From Bombardia bombarda (lineage: Eukaryota; Ascomycota; Sordariomycetes; Sordariales; Lasiosphaeriaceae), in the NCBI GenBank assembly GCA_030512295.1, contig JAULSR010000004.1, positions 2,666,001 to 2,730,000 on the forward strand: a DNA stretch of 64,000 nucleotides. Reading direction: 5' to 3'. The position numbers were made by a program, and so were the translations under genes. Below are positions 12,104 to 23,537 of this stretch, in pieces (position 1 is the first letter of the stretch; each line of letters starts with the position of its first letter). Under the pieces are notes generated by a model, which had not been told where the DNA came from, ran no database searches, and worked only from the letters and a program-made list of their open reading frames with translations.

Positions 12104-12523
12104 TCAGCCTTCAATGTCTATCTTGAAGAGCAGCATGGAGATGGCGTTTGGCCTACCAGGATGAGTTAAAAACACATCTCCTACACATATAGGTTGCTTG
12201 AGTCTGGAATCCGGGGGAAAGGGGTAAAAGAAGATTCTCTTGCAACGCTTGCATGTGCGAAGTGCTGGTTCTGGGCATGCTTTCCCTTGGACTTGCACGA
12301 ATCTCCCCTCGGTTGGTATTACTAGTAGTCCCTCATCGCCAATGTTTTCAGGAAGAGCAACAACAGTATTATTATTGCGGTTTCGACGACAGACCCTCGA
12401 TACTACCCTTGCAAGGTACCCTTCTTTCGCTGGGGCGCTGGCTGAATAAGGTGGAGGGGGCGTGCCATCGTCATTCGACTGGTCGGGAAGACCGCTTTCA
12501 TCCATGTTAGGATGCGTGGACAT
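12104..12523 (-). CDS. Small hypothetical protein (139 aa) with a CxxC-like motif
   Basis: A single uninterrupted frame runs from MSTHPNMDESGLPDQ to ...LLFKIDIEG. The N-terminal third is Pro/Ser/Asp-rich (GTPPPPYSASAPA). An arginine-rich helix follows (YLARVVSRVCRRNRN), then a compact part with CPEPALRTCKRCKRIFFYPF that contains three closely spaced cysteines and could bind metal. I do not recognise the family. The composition is less random than the neighbouring shadow frames, but there is no splice or homology support, so this is a candidate lineage-specific gene. Confidence 0.35.
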   Translation of the reverse strand: MSTHPNMDESGLPDQSNDDGTPPPPYSASAPAKEGYLARVVSRVCRRNRNNNTVVALPENIGDEGLLVIPTEGRFVQVQGKACPEPALRTCKRCKRIFFYPFPPDSRLKQPICVGDVFLTHPGRPNAISMLLFKIDIEG

Positions 12524-14055
12524 GTTGTTTGGGGAAGTTTGTGGTGGTGTATGTGATATTTGAGTCTGGGCGAACAGATGTGATATTTTACCCTCATCAG
12601 TGAGGAGGGAGGGTTAAATACCGGGTTCTGCACTTCGCAGACACAATGTGCATGTGATCTGGATAAAGGGACTGAAGTCAAAATAATGAATCTTAACCCA
12701 CCCATCAAAATCTTCGGTCATTCCGAAACTAACAATCCTAGTTCTCATATGACCAAAGCCACAGCATCTGATTATGAGTGCAAACATGTTCAATCACTTA
12801 CATCTTCCAAGCGGCATCCCATCATCGGCAAGATACCGACGCTGGTCAAGACATCACGCCTCGTCCAATGATTCCCGTCCAGCTTTAACATGGTTAGATA
12901 CGTAGGCTTGTTACTCGATTGGTCAATGATGCAGCCAATGCCATGTACCCAGAAAATGACATTTGATGATCCAGAAGAAGCTGCCCATCAATACCAGCAC
13001 CCATTCATAGCCTCTGAGACCAGAGAATGGAATACGAACAAGGACATCGATAAGCCAAAATCCAATTGAAGAAGGGATGATATTGAAACATAGCACCACT
13101 ATAACACAATTGACGGATTGCATGCCGAGACTCTCGGAATGCGAAAAAATGTCGAGATTTCACAATCTCAGGGGGCCACTTTGCAAATCATGGTCGATCA
13201 TCTCACTCGCATATTCGTATTTGCATGTTGCCCCTCCCCCTGGGAGATGCATTGCAGCAACGACCGATAGCTGCAGGTCGGTTTCCCGGTAAGTATTGCC
13301 ATTGGACCCCCGAGAGCCCCGTCACCGGCTGTGCGCTGGCACCCCCCTATTACCCCATCAGACGGATTGTCCTGGCGTCATTTCACGCTGCAGAAACTGT
13401 GGGGATGCTATACGTATTGACAGGAAGGCCTTAGTTTTTGATTCATTGGTGTCGTCGATTCACTGCATTGCGCTGTCACATATCAGGCATCGATGCAGCC
13501 ACTGTCACCCGAGTAGCCCAACTGGTGCGGAGTTCTCCATACACGATTTGGCAGTCGAGAGAAATAGACAGCGTTGTTCCTGAGTTCGTTGTTAAATATC
13601 TGCGCATTGCTCTATGGTTACGGGCAACTAAGACTAATCTGTCAAATAGGAAGAGTGGTTCGAATCGCTGTGTCTCATTTTTTTTGTCAGTCGTTACCCC
13701 GGACTTTGTTTACATAGCTTGAGATCTTGAGCCATAATCTTTTCACTTCTAGTCACTTCTTCCGAACTCACTGGTTGACCAAGAACGAAACTCGTCGTCT
13801 GACCGAAGGAGAAATCGTTACCTAGGTAGGTACGTGGACAGATACTACTACTGATATTTGACGACAGTGGCTAACCGCAGCTCTTAGACTTTACAACTTA
13901 TAATTGCCTCTACTCTTCTACTTACTATCAGTATTTTATCTTGTCCTTGCACCTTGCATCAGCTCAACAAACCAACTGCTTGGGAGACCTCATCCCTGGA
14001 GTAAATACCTTAGCCGAGCAAATACCATTCCGACATCCTCCGTTCCATTCTCGCC
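12524..14055. other. Intergenic spacer upstream of BTB gene
   Basis: No gene supported. The motif TACCTAGGTAGGTA occurs near 13820; similar CCTAGGTAGG stretches recur near 58560 and 59550. A B-box-like GGTTCGAATC followed by an eight-T run lies near 13656-13686 without a foldable tRNA. Confidence 0.4.
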
Positions 14056-15781
14056 ATGGACCACCAAGACTCCATCACTCCTCCCTGCACTAAAACCAGC
14101 GCTACTGACTACGACGACTCCCTCGAGATGGACGCTGGCTTTGAGCTTTCGTAAGTAAACACCTCCTTTCTTCTCATTGCCCCCATCCTTCAAACTTTAA
14201 CACCCTCGCAGCCCCTTCGGCGGCCCCCTTATAACTCTGCATCTCGCCTCGGGCTTCCCCCTGGTCATCCACCGCGCCTTTCTCCTGCGATCAGCCAAGC
14301 TAGCCCTTCTCTGCACCCCCTCCACCAAGGCCCTCGACCTTTGTCACATCTCAGCCAGCGCAGGCCACGTCTTGGTCCAGTATTTCTACACGGGCACCTA
14401 CCGCGCCCTGCAGTGGACCGGAGCCCCTGCCGCCCCCTTATCCTGCTCTACCAAAAACAGCATAGCCACCACCACCACTGCTGCCAACAACGAAGACGCA
14501 GCCGTCCTCGCGCGCTTCAGGACCGCATTCGAGGTCTACGCCGCCGCGCGCCTCTACGAGCTCGACCAACTCGAGGAGCTGGCCAGAGAAGAAATCGAGC
14601 TCGTCACCTGCATCTACCACCCGACCTCGTCCAGCAACGCCACTACTTCCATCGCTAGTCGCAACCCCAGAGATGCACCCACCAAGCTGAACGTCTTCAC
14701 CATCATCGACATCGTCAAGGAAGCCTACCCCACCCCGGACGCCGACGATGTCTGGTTCCCGGCTTACATGAAGGAGCGCGTCAAGGAGGTCTTTATGAAC
14801 CTAGGCCACCACAGCCCTGCCGCCGCCGCCGCCAGGGACAAGATGATGCCCGTCAACCTTGGCAACGGCGATAGCACGTCCGTCATTAAGCTGCTTTTCA
14901 AGGGCATGGTCGAGGTGTACTTGTCAAGGTCGCTAAAGAAGTGTACCGCTACCGCTATCATACATACAACACACATTACATGTACATACATCTCTGAATA
15001 TCCAAATTCATCCTCCTCATTTGATATACATCTATCCCCCTCACATTACATGTCAGCCAGCAAAAGCAACTATCTACTTCTTGCAAAGCCTACCAGTCTG
15101 GAGCGTAAGCCACTCATTCTGGTCGCGGATCTCCCATCTGTCGGACCCAACAGCAGTAGGCGCCCAGAACACATCAGTGGGGTCAATCTTCTTCTTGATC
15201 TGCAGCAGACGGTCATAGTTGGTACCGAAGAAGGCCGGGCCGAAATCAGGCTCCATAACATCACCCTCATTACCGTAGCCACCGGGGGCAAAGGCCTTGA
15301 GGCGCTGCATCCAGTTGGAGGTAATCTTGCGGTTGATGGACTCGGCGGTGGAAGCGTCCCAGCCGGCGCCCATGATAGCGTACCAGGCGGTGTCGCGCCA
15401 GTGAGAGTTGGCCGAATTGGGGACGGAGCCCTTGGGCGCGGCAGCGTTGATGTTGTACTGGATGAGCGCGCAGCCCTCCTCGACAACGGCCTTGACCTCA
15501 TCCATCATGGCCACGAGAAAGGTCTCGTTGTCCCACTGGGACTTGGGGAACAGGCGCGAGCCGGTGCGCGCGTTCTTTCTGGCGACGCCCTCGAAGGGGA
15601 AGTACTTGGTCCAGGCGTCGTACAGGTTGTCCGTTTCGAAGTAGGTCGGCTCCAGCTCGAAGCCGATTGTCTTCCACTCAGCGAGCAGGGGTGCGATCAT
15701 AGCCTTGAACTCGACGAGCGACATGCCGGGCACCAACCAGGGGGTCATGATCCACAGGTATCCAGTGCCGGTGGGGAATAG
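14056..15781 (+). CDS. BTB/POZ-domain protein (3' end uncertain)
   Basis: Exon 1 is 14056-14150 (MDHQDSITPPC...), an intron spans 14151-14211, and exon 2 begins at 14212. The domain reads PFGGPLITLHLASGFPLVIHR, then AFLLRSAKLALL, then SAGHVLVQYFYTGTY, the usual order of a fungal BTB fold, followed by a helical part (ARFRTAFEVYAAARLYELDQLEELAREEI). BTB proteins are generally dimerising adaptors, often for Cullin-3 ligases; no substrate domain is visible. Conserved-looking sequence ends near 14940 (LLFKGMVEVYLSRSL). The frame then stays open to 15781, across the antisense of the neighbouring oxidase gene. Either an unseen 3' intron removes this, or the last ~280 codons are an artefact. The start and BTB region are firm; the end is not. 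Confidence 0.6.
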
Positions 15782-17017
15782 CTGCGAGTAGGCGTAGGTG
15801 CCAAGGTCGGTGTACTGGGGGAACTTGCGCCAGTAGGCGTACATGGCGGCCCAGAAGGTCTTGTCGGGGATGCCGTTGGCGTCGCCCGAGAGGACGGTCC
15901 AGGTGGCGCCCGCGAACTTCATCTTGGGGTAGACCTTGACGGTCATGGAGGTGACAACGCCAAAGGTGGCGCCGCCGCCGCCGCGAAGGGCCCAGAAGAG
16001 ATCGGTGTTGGTCTTCTCGTCGGCGGTGACGAAGCGACCGTTGGGGAGGACGACGTCGATGGACAGGACCTGGTCAGCGCCGAGGCCGAGGATGGAGGAC
16101 AGGGGGGAATGGCCACCGCCGGCGATGAAGCCGCCAGTGACGCCGACACCGTCACACTCGCCACCGACGGCGGTGACGCCGAGCTTGTTGGCAGCCTCGT
16201 AGAGCTCGAAGACCTGGACACCAGCGCCGAGCTTGAAGGCCGGGCCGGTGTACGAGGTGGTCTTGATGGACGACATGTAGTCGAGGGTCTTGAGCTTGTG
16301 GGTCCAGATGGAAAGAGCACCAGCTCCAGTCGACTTTCCGAGGAAGTCGTGGCCAGTGTTCTTGACAACGAGGCGCAGGTTCAGGTTGCGGGCGAAGTTG
16401 ATAGCCAGCTGGATCTGAGCAACGTTGCGGATCTCGACCGAGTACGAGGGGAATCCGCCGAGCTTGCAGGTGGAGGTGGCGCCATCCTCCGGCATGCAAG
16501 TCTCACCCTGGAAGAGCGGCGACATGATTGAGGTCGGGTCCTGGGAGTGAGTTGACGACAGAGCCCAGCCATCCTTGATGGTCTGGCACTTGCCGGCATT
16601 GTAGACGCCGCTGCTGGGGTAGCAGACGGCACCGATGGGCACTGTCTCGATGAGAGCGCCGCCAGTGAGCAGGTCAAAGACCTTCCAGGTCAGCTTGGTA
16701 GGCCACCATACATCGCCGGGCATGACCTTGCAGCTAGATCCGCGCTTGACGGCCTCAGCCTCCTCCGAGTCGTCCGAAAAGTCGAAGAAGGAGATGTTGC
16801 TGAGCTGCAGCGACGTCAAGTTGGCGAGGACGGCATCGGTCAGCTGGAAGGCATTGGCGTCCGAGGCGGCGTTGACAACCTGCTCAGCAGCAGGGGCAAC
16901 GGTTTCCTCATTAGCAGTGACAACAGCACCGCTGTCAGAGACAATGGTCTGCGCCGTCACCAGCGAAGCGGCGCCCGCCAAGAGGAGGGCGGCGCGGGTG
17001 AAAGAACGGATGCCCAT
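15074..17017 (-). CDS. Secreted FAD-linked oxidase (berberine bridge enzyme-like, VAO family)
   Basis: One intronless frame of 647 residues. The start at 17017 gives a clear signal peptide (MGIRSFTRAALLLAGAASLVTA); the longer upstream frame is leader. The FAD-binding type 4 domain has RLVVKNTGHDFLGKS (the His region used for flavin attachment in this family), GGECDGVGVTGGFIAGGGHS (where bicovalent members have the Cys) and FWALRGGGGATFGVVTSMTV. The substrate-binding half and a BBE-type C-terminus (YDRLLQIKKKIDPTDVFW) follow. Family members oxidise carbohydrates or secondary metabolites using O2 and release H2O2. Secretion and isolation from tailoring genes favour an oligosaccharide or lignocellulose-type role, which is inference. 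The leader contains a run of about 14 A on the coding strand (17129-17142). Confidence 0.88.
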   Translation of the reverse strand: MGIRSFTRAALLLAGAASLVTAQTIVSDSGAVVTANEETVAPAAEQVVNAASDANAFQLTDAVLANLTSLQLSNISFFDFSDDSEEAEAVKRGSSCKVMPGDVWWPTKLTWKVFDLLTGGALIETVPIGAVCYPSSGVYNAGKCQTIKDGWALSSTHSQDPTSIMSPLFQGETCMPEDGATSTCKLGGFPSYSVEIRNVAQIQLAINFARNLNLRLVVKNTGHDFLGKSTGAGALSIWTHKLKTLDYMSSIKTTSYTGPAFKLGAGVQVFELYEAANKLGVTAVGGECDGVGVTGGFIAGGGHSPLSSILGLGADQVLSIDVVLPNGRFVTADEKTNTDLFWALRGGGGATFGVVTSMTVKVYPKMKFAGATWTVLSGDANGIPDKTFWAAMYAYWRKFPQYTDLGTYAYSQLFPTGTGYLWIMTPWLVPGMSLVEFKAMIAPLLAEWKTIGFELEPTYFETDNLYDAWTKYFPFEGVARKNARTGSRLFPKSQWDNETFLVAMMDEVKAVVEEGCALIQYNINAAAPKGSVPNSANSHWRDTAWYAIMGAGWDASTAESINRKITSNWMQRLKAFAPGGYGNEGDVMEPDFGPAFFGTNYDRLLQIKKKIDPTDVFWAPTAVGSDRWEIRDQNEWLTLQTGRLCKK

Positions 17018-20000
17018 GGTGATGGACAAGTGACGATCGTTGAGATCGACAAGATAAACGAGGAACAGGCTGGTTGAGACGGGAAGAAAAACCCCGTTTG
17101 CCATGTGGCAGCCCGGGTGTTTTGTACCTTTTTTTTTTTTTTGCTCCCCATGCAAGCCATGGAAAACCCGGATGCCTTTGCCGATCTTCCAATCAAATCG
17201 CCACTGCCAGCATCGTTGTTCGTCCGTCCGAATGAACTTGGTCGACTGATCCCGGCTTCAATGGTGTGCTCTCTTCCAAGCGCGTGTGGGGTACAATCTT
17301 GGCAGGGTGCAGTCAGGGCGCAGTCAGTGCAGCCAGGGTTGGCCAGCTTGTGGCCAGGTCGAATGATGTTTGACGTCGTATTCTCGGCACCTGCTAAAAT
17401 ATGTTATTTCGACGCTTGGTAAAAGTTACCTACCTGGTGCGACCATAGAGCACTCTGTAGTAGACGCGCAATCCTTTGCACCAATTCAAAATGATTGCAC
17501 CAACTCAAAATGTTCACCTTGCACCATCGCCAATTTTGCTGGGGGCAGAGTCGCCAAGACAGGTTGTCGTCTGGAGACTCTGGGCGCTCCAGGGGGGCGG
17601 GAGATAACGTCTTGATCGAGTGCAACAAACAAGCAGTGCCTCGTTATTCAACAACTGCCACAGGATCATGTTCCATTCGTTCATCCTTGGATTTATTCTA
17701 TCACATTACAGGAACGACACGTAAGGACGCGAACCTTTTTTGTGGCCACTCCGTTCTTCGAATTGAAGGACCCACTGAATGTTTCTGTGGGACCAATTCT
17801 TTTCAACACCTTATCGGCAAGTGCTAGCATCTTGCTGCCTAACTAAGGTTGGTAAGACTACTCCTTCCTTATAATTAAACTCTGGATACCTTTGCAGCTT
17901 CCGTCCTAGTATGTTTGCAAAGTCGGTATTCGGGATTATCATGCAGGCGATAAACCCTGTCGCCTTTGAGAATCTCTGCAAGAGCGGCAGTTGGGTGACA
18001 TGGTACGGTTTATGCTCCTTCCAGAAATCCCAACAGAGTGGTTGATGTGTTCTAGTTAAGCTCAACGTGCATTTCATGGTAGGTTTTGGTAGAATTTGGT
18101 CAGATTCTCAGGACATCAATTTTGCCGCGTAGAAGTTACTCTTGAGAACAATAAGAAGAACGCAACAAGCTCGAACCAACCTGGGTAAGGTAGGTTCATG
18201 ACTCATACTGATCGGTGAGGCCTTTCCTGATCCTCGTGGCCATCAAGATGCCCGCAGGGAGAGTCCAGCAAGCAATCCTGGAGAAAAGCGCTAAGTGGGG
18301 CAAGCCCAAAAATCTAGCAAGTCTCTCTGCCTACCAGACGGGGATGATGGGAAAGTGCGTTGCTGAGTAAATTGTTTGGAAGTGCCAAAGTGGTGGACTG
18401 GTGGTTGTTCCTTCCTATTTTACCCATGATGAAGAAATTCGAGCAGGAGGGACTGGATTAAACCTGACGGAAAGGCCCGCTCCTTCCCCCTTTTTGGTGG
18501 TGTTCATCCTGCGAACTCGCGGTTCGTCCTGGGATGCTAGCTGAATTTGTGTGGAGATTCTCGAGTCAGTACGCGGGTTAACAAAGTTGAACAATCTGTC
18601 AAGATTCTATGTAACGTTTTCCCCATTTTGCAATGATTCGCATCTCCTCTCCCGGCGAGGAAGGCCTTGATAAACGGACAAATTCAGGCTCGCGCATCAT
18701 CGAAGCACTTATGTAGATTGCTTTTCTGTGTGAAGACCTTAGTTCATGAGGCCATCGCCGTTTACATTTTCCTCGGTATGGTGGCACTGACGAGACCTAC
18801 CTACGCTCTCCTTGCTCTTGCCTCGTTAAGCGCATACGGCTTTAGCTCATCACCTAATCAACTCTTCGTCACTAGCCCGTTTCTTCTGTCTTCGACTGCC
18901 CAGTTTGATCCCAAGAGGCATGGTCAGACTAAGGATGGCAGAAGAAGGAGTCGGCAATTCCTCCCACCTGTCGTGCACCACGGGACACGCCCCGGTCGCT
19001 GTGTCGCTCTGTCGCCCAATGTGGATCGCCTCCCAAAATGCCATTTCAGCAAACGTACAATGGAAAGCCAGATGGTGTTGCTGTGCCACGTCACCGGATT
19101 GCCCTTGATCGCATCTTGGCAACGTCACGTCGCATTCACGATCGATGAGACGGTAATAAGATCATCGTCGCGTATCTCTGTGCTGGTTGCTTTTATGCAT
19201 TTCTTTTGCCAAGGCCACAAATCAAGCCCAGTCAAAACGTATTAAACGAAGATCCCTGCTGAAACGCCAATATCTCCCCCTTGTCAAACCCACTCTGACT
19301 GGTGGCACATGGCCTACAGATAGAATTTGCCAAAAACGACGACAGCTATCACGATGTCCCCCTTTACACTAGGCGACTAAAAATATGAGCCACTCAGATA
19401 TACGGCTCTTATTTCTCTAGGTAACCAGCCGTGATTGGTAGTCGCCTACCCTGAGGCCGCCTTACTGCTTGTCCTACCACACCTTCCACTCAAACAATCC
19501 TTTCTTGGCACCCACAACAACGCGCTTTCGACACGAAAACTCTGCAAACTCAACCGAAATCGCATTTCAACCTCAACTCGCGCGTACGACTATTCGGTGG
19601 CCAGTATACTGGCCGGGAAGGACCAGGCCGGTCACCTTCGCGCCCATCGCGCCACCTACGCATCTACCGGCCAGACGGCCCAGTCCTGTAGAGCCTAGGA
19701 CAGGGTCTCGAAATAAACCCTCAATGGTAAAGGTTAGGCTAAATTACCATAAAGAGCGTGTGCAAAACAAAGAAAAGGTGCGGCAGAGCCGCCTTAATAT
19801 AGATACATAAGTTCCTAACAGTCCTTCTCATGCCTGCATGCGTGCATGCGCTTATACCCTAGCTCCTTACGAGCTCCTAGACCCCTGCTTGACTTGCGAC
19901 AGGCCTACTGTCGCAGGCCCCCAGACGTTAAATGTAAACAACAACAACAACAATAACAATACCGATAACAATAACAACAGCTTGTCCTACCAAGTAACAC

Positions 20001-20281
20001 ACCGCCTACTGGTCGGCCGTCTGCAAGTGGGGCCTGAAGACTGCTGCCTTTGAATGTCGCCACCTCGTCGAGCCGGTCACCGGTATCAGTGACGGTACTG
20101 TGGGTAATTTAATTTAATGCTTTTAGGTCCCAACTCGCAGCTTTTCAGGTTTTACTTCTTATCGAGACCTATTTCTCTTTTCCAACACTGAACTGAGCAT
20201 CATAACTCGCTCTCATCACAACTTGCGACCGAGTCCTCACCACCTCCTCGCTTCCCCGCTCTCTCGTGTTGACGCTGCACC
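17018..20281. other. Long spacer between oxidase and F-box/ankyrin gene
   Basis: More than 3 kb without a supported gene. It includes an AAC/AAT-type triplet tract at about 19938-19978 and alternating GCATGC-type sequence near 19828-19850. The last 150 bases are CT-rich, as expected for the 5' leader of the gene at 20282. Some segments may be old repeat relics, but none could be assigned. Confidence 0.4.
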
Positions 20282-21829
20282 ATGGAGAAATTACCGCCCG
20301 AAATCGTGTTGAATATTGCCAACATGATCCCGCGCCATGAGGAATTCTACAACCTGGCGCGCACCTGTCGTGGGCTGTGGCATGTGCTGAGACTAGTACT
20401 AATCAGGAGAGACATTGAGAAGACCTGCCTCCATGCCCCAACAGCCAAGCTCGGAGATGAATTGAGTGTTTCTGTCGGGCACACCCCAGCGCTGCATCAC
20501 GCCATTGCACACGGCCAAACCGAGAATGTCAGACAGATAGTCCAAGTCTTCCTGACCTACAAATCCCCCAAGTGCTAGTGTTACTTAATCGTGAAAGCCC
20601 CCATACAGGTCGACGTCCCCGATAATGACGACGAGTGCTGTCACGACGAGTGCTGTCACGACGAGTGCTGTCACGACCAAGGACGGCACCCCAAGTGGAA
20701 AGTCAGCCCACCCCAGCTGATGGCGGCGTACCAGTACCACAACCAGGATATAAATTCCATCATCATCGACGCTCTTCTCGCGTGCCAAAACCACGCAGGA
20801 TGCAGAGAAACTCTTCGGATGGCTATGTTCGAAAGTAACGTAGGGCTAGTCGAGCTTCTACTCGACAAGGGAGTTGCGCTGCGCATAAGACCCGACCACA
20901 ACCACGACACGGCAATGCATATAGCTCTCAAGAGGGTCTCGCCCTCGTGCAAAGACCGCCGCGTGGACATTTTGAAGCTGCTTCTGGGTATTGTCGACGG
21001 TGGCGAGTCGTCCAAGACTGCCACCACCTCCAACAGCAGCATCTCCCAGCTACAACACAGGCAACAGCAGAAGCCTTGGGTTCAGGAAGCACGCGACATT
21101 CTAATCCAACACGACAAGTACAGTCTCTTCGACGACGCAGTCATAGGGCTGGCTTCTGCCGAGGTCGTCGCTCTGCTCCTAGAAGCATCCGAATTTTTCG
21201 ACAGAAAAGCTCCAGTCAACGGCACAAAGTACATCCCAAACCCCACAGACACCACCTTTGAAAACCCCCACTTCTCCCTGCTCATCAAATCATTTGGGCA
21301 TTGCGAGCCAGAAGTCATAACGCTGCTAATGCGGCACGGCGCAGACATCACCTGCACCGCGCGCTACTATCCCGACTTCCCGACAGACGCCACGACCTGC
21401 CTGGACCGGCTGCTCGCCAAGTGCTGGGTCCGCCGCTATGAACTGAGAGTGCTTCAAAACAGACGTGATTACAAAGAGCCGTCCATCGCAGTCTACTTTG
21501 ATGCCGCCCTGGAGTTCCGAGGAACGCTCGATCAAGCATACATCGACCTCTGGGGAGGCGCAGTCAGCAGGTTCATCAAACGGGAATATTCCTATCCTTC
21601 TCGTCGGTGCTCGCTCTTTTCATGCACAAGCCGGTGTCACGAGCAGCCCGGTGACTCAAAGGTGCTATTGAAGCGTATAATAGGCGATATCAGGGACTTG
21701 GCGCGTCGCCGCAAGGGCATGAGCGGACTACTCGACCCTGAGGCGCTCCTCGTCTTCGTCGAAGCGTTACAGTTCCATGCTCTATCATTTTGGTCCAACT
21801 ACAAGCACAATGTATACCCACGAGCGTGA
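20282..21829 (+). CDS. F-box / ankyrin-repeat protein interrupted by one in-frame TAG
   Basis: The start is MEKLPPEIVLNIANMIPRHEEF, an F-box-like N-terminus (LPPEI..IA.....FYNLARTCRGLW). Ankyrin-type helices follow: HTPALHHAIAHGQTENVRQIV, then FESNVGLVELLLDKGVALRI, HDTAMHIALKRVS, and EVITLLMRHGADI. F-box proteins are substrate receptors of SCF ubiquitin ligases. The two halves are in the same frame, separated by a single TAG at 20576-20578. No intron with acceptable splice sites and the right length removes it. Just downstream the 15-bp unit encoding DECCH is repeated three times (about 20629-20675). The downstream 400 residues show no other break, so the stop is recent, read through, or an error. 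Treat as a possible pseudogene. Confidence 0.6.
20629..20675 (+). repeat. Triplicated 15-bp coding repeat (Asp-Glu-Cys-Cys-His)
   Basis: The unit GACGAGTGCTGTCAC occurs three times head to tail and keeps the reading frame, adding three DECCH pentapeptides to the F-box/ankyrin protein. The Cys-Cys-His composition could bind metal, but this is untested. Confidence 0.75.
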
Positions 21830-21944
21830 TATGGAGAAAAAGACGGGCCACTCCATACACGTCCAAGATGCGCAAACTCGGTTGGCTAGTCGAGATTTAA
21901 TACCATGGAATTTTGCATCTTCAATAAAGGTCCAAGGTCTAGTT

Positions 21945-23537
21945 CTACGCAATTGATCGGTCAAAGTGGTGCACCGTCTGTGGCCGCTGGACTCGTCCTA
22001 AAGTGGTCCGCGAAACCTCAACCTCCATCTTACGCCCAATACCAGTGCTGCCCGGGTTCAACTGCTCAAGAGAGTGTGTGTTGAGCTCAGCATCGACCCA
22101 AACATCGTTGCGATAAAAAGAACCTGGGTGACAGTAGATAGCATCTCGATCGCGCCCACCGTCGTCCAAATACCGACCCTCCAAATGGACCTTGGAGTTG
22201 GGATTGCTGTATTGTGGGATGGAAAGGCCGGAACGGGAACAGCCGGCCAGACGCAGCGCCCGTTGGCTGGTTGTCGTTATCCACGATAGCATGGGCTCTT
22301 TCACCGATCTAAAGACTACTACCATGCTTGGCATGCAGCAGATTATGACGCCGGCCGCCACCTCAGCGATACTAGGAGATGACCATGTCAGTACTATGTC
22401 AGCAACACGAGGATTTGTCTGAGGGATGTAAGAACGTACACTGTCGCCCACATGGGGACGGCGATCCGAGTCGTATCATTTACACTTTTGTAGAAGCGCA
22501 CTCTATAAACAAGGCCGATACTGCTAGAAATGCAAGCACTGTTGCATGCACTCGTTAGACTAGAATCGCATTCATGGGGCGTCCAAGAATTGGCACAGAT
22601 ATGTAGACAAGACACACACTTACCTTATGCCGACCAGAAACATGGATGAGACTGCAAGGATGACAAGAAAAATATCAGTGACGACGTTGACGCGCCTGCA
22701 CGAACTCGTAAAATAGGCTGCCAGGAAATCGAGTTGGCCAAGGCCCGTCGTGGGCGCACACAAAATTCCGTAGCTAACGGACATCGAAATGTGGACCAAC
22801 ACGATGAACACAATCCCAATAATGGAGGCAATGCGGATCCACCTCTCAAGACGAAAGATTTGCAAGTATAGAAGAAGGACGGATACCTTGATTAGAAGGA
22901 TAGGTATTGATGCGAGAGTTTGAACAAGGAGGATTAGCTTTGTTTTGCTGTTGTTAGCTTACAGCACGCTTCGTCGTTTTCGAAGAAGTCGCCCAAAATA
23001 GTATCACTTACCACGAGCAGTTGTTTGGTAAATGCGCTGGAAAGAACATTCCACGCATGTCGCCCAAAAGCACCTCCTTGGACGCCTATGGAGGATTAGC
23101 ACAGTCGATCAATGCTTGAAAGGACAATTGGGTAGGTATTACAAGCTATTGTCAAGCCCATGAGTGCCATACAAAGAATCTACCCCAGTCAGCTTTCCCG
23201 TCTGGAACTATGGTTGTGCCAAAAAGAACTGTTGGGTCTCACCAAGCCTGAAAAGAAGACAACTTCATAGCCTTTATGTTAGCTGCGAGCAACACAGGTA
23301 AAACCGCTAGGACGACTGACTTTCTTGGCTCATGACGGTCTTCTGCTTGAGATATATATTGGACGTGAGGCGAGCTAGCGAAAATATTATCATGAGTGGG
23401 GTGCACAAGCCGACAGTGATATAAATCTGGTAGTCGATGGATTCCGGATTGACAAAATTGGGTGTCACTCCAGGAGGCGCCGTCTGGAGCGGCAACCCTA
23501 GATAATACGCCAGAAACCCGGGATCAATACCGCCCAT
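21945..23537 (-). CDS. Rhodopsin-like seven-helix fungal membrane protein, seven exons
   Basis: Minus-strand exons are 23537-23321, 23271-23243, 23179-23143, 23085-23012, 22937-22624, 22538-22440 and 22371-21945, totalling 399 codons in frame. The protein follows the fungal PTH11-related rhodopsin-domain pattern: an N-terminal helix (YQIYITVGLCTPLMIIFSLARL), SYEVVFFSGLI..., the hallmark GGAFGRHAWNV, KVSVLLLYLQIFRLERWIRIA, IVFIVLVHISMSVSYGILC, VNVVTDIFLVILAVSSMFL, and AEVAAGVIICCMPSM. The soluble tail is Ser/Arg-rich. Such proteins are plasma-membrane sensors or of unknown function; no ligand can be inferred. Several exons are very short (29 and 37 nt), yet all junctions have GT-AG ends. Confidence 0.85.

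Noticed and set aside
13590..13690. A tRNA gene with B-box GGTTCGAATC and a following T run
   Set aside because: The T-stem and acceptor strands do not pair, so only isolated Pol III-like motifs remain.
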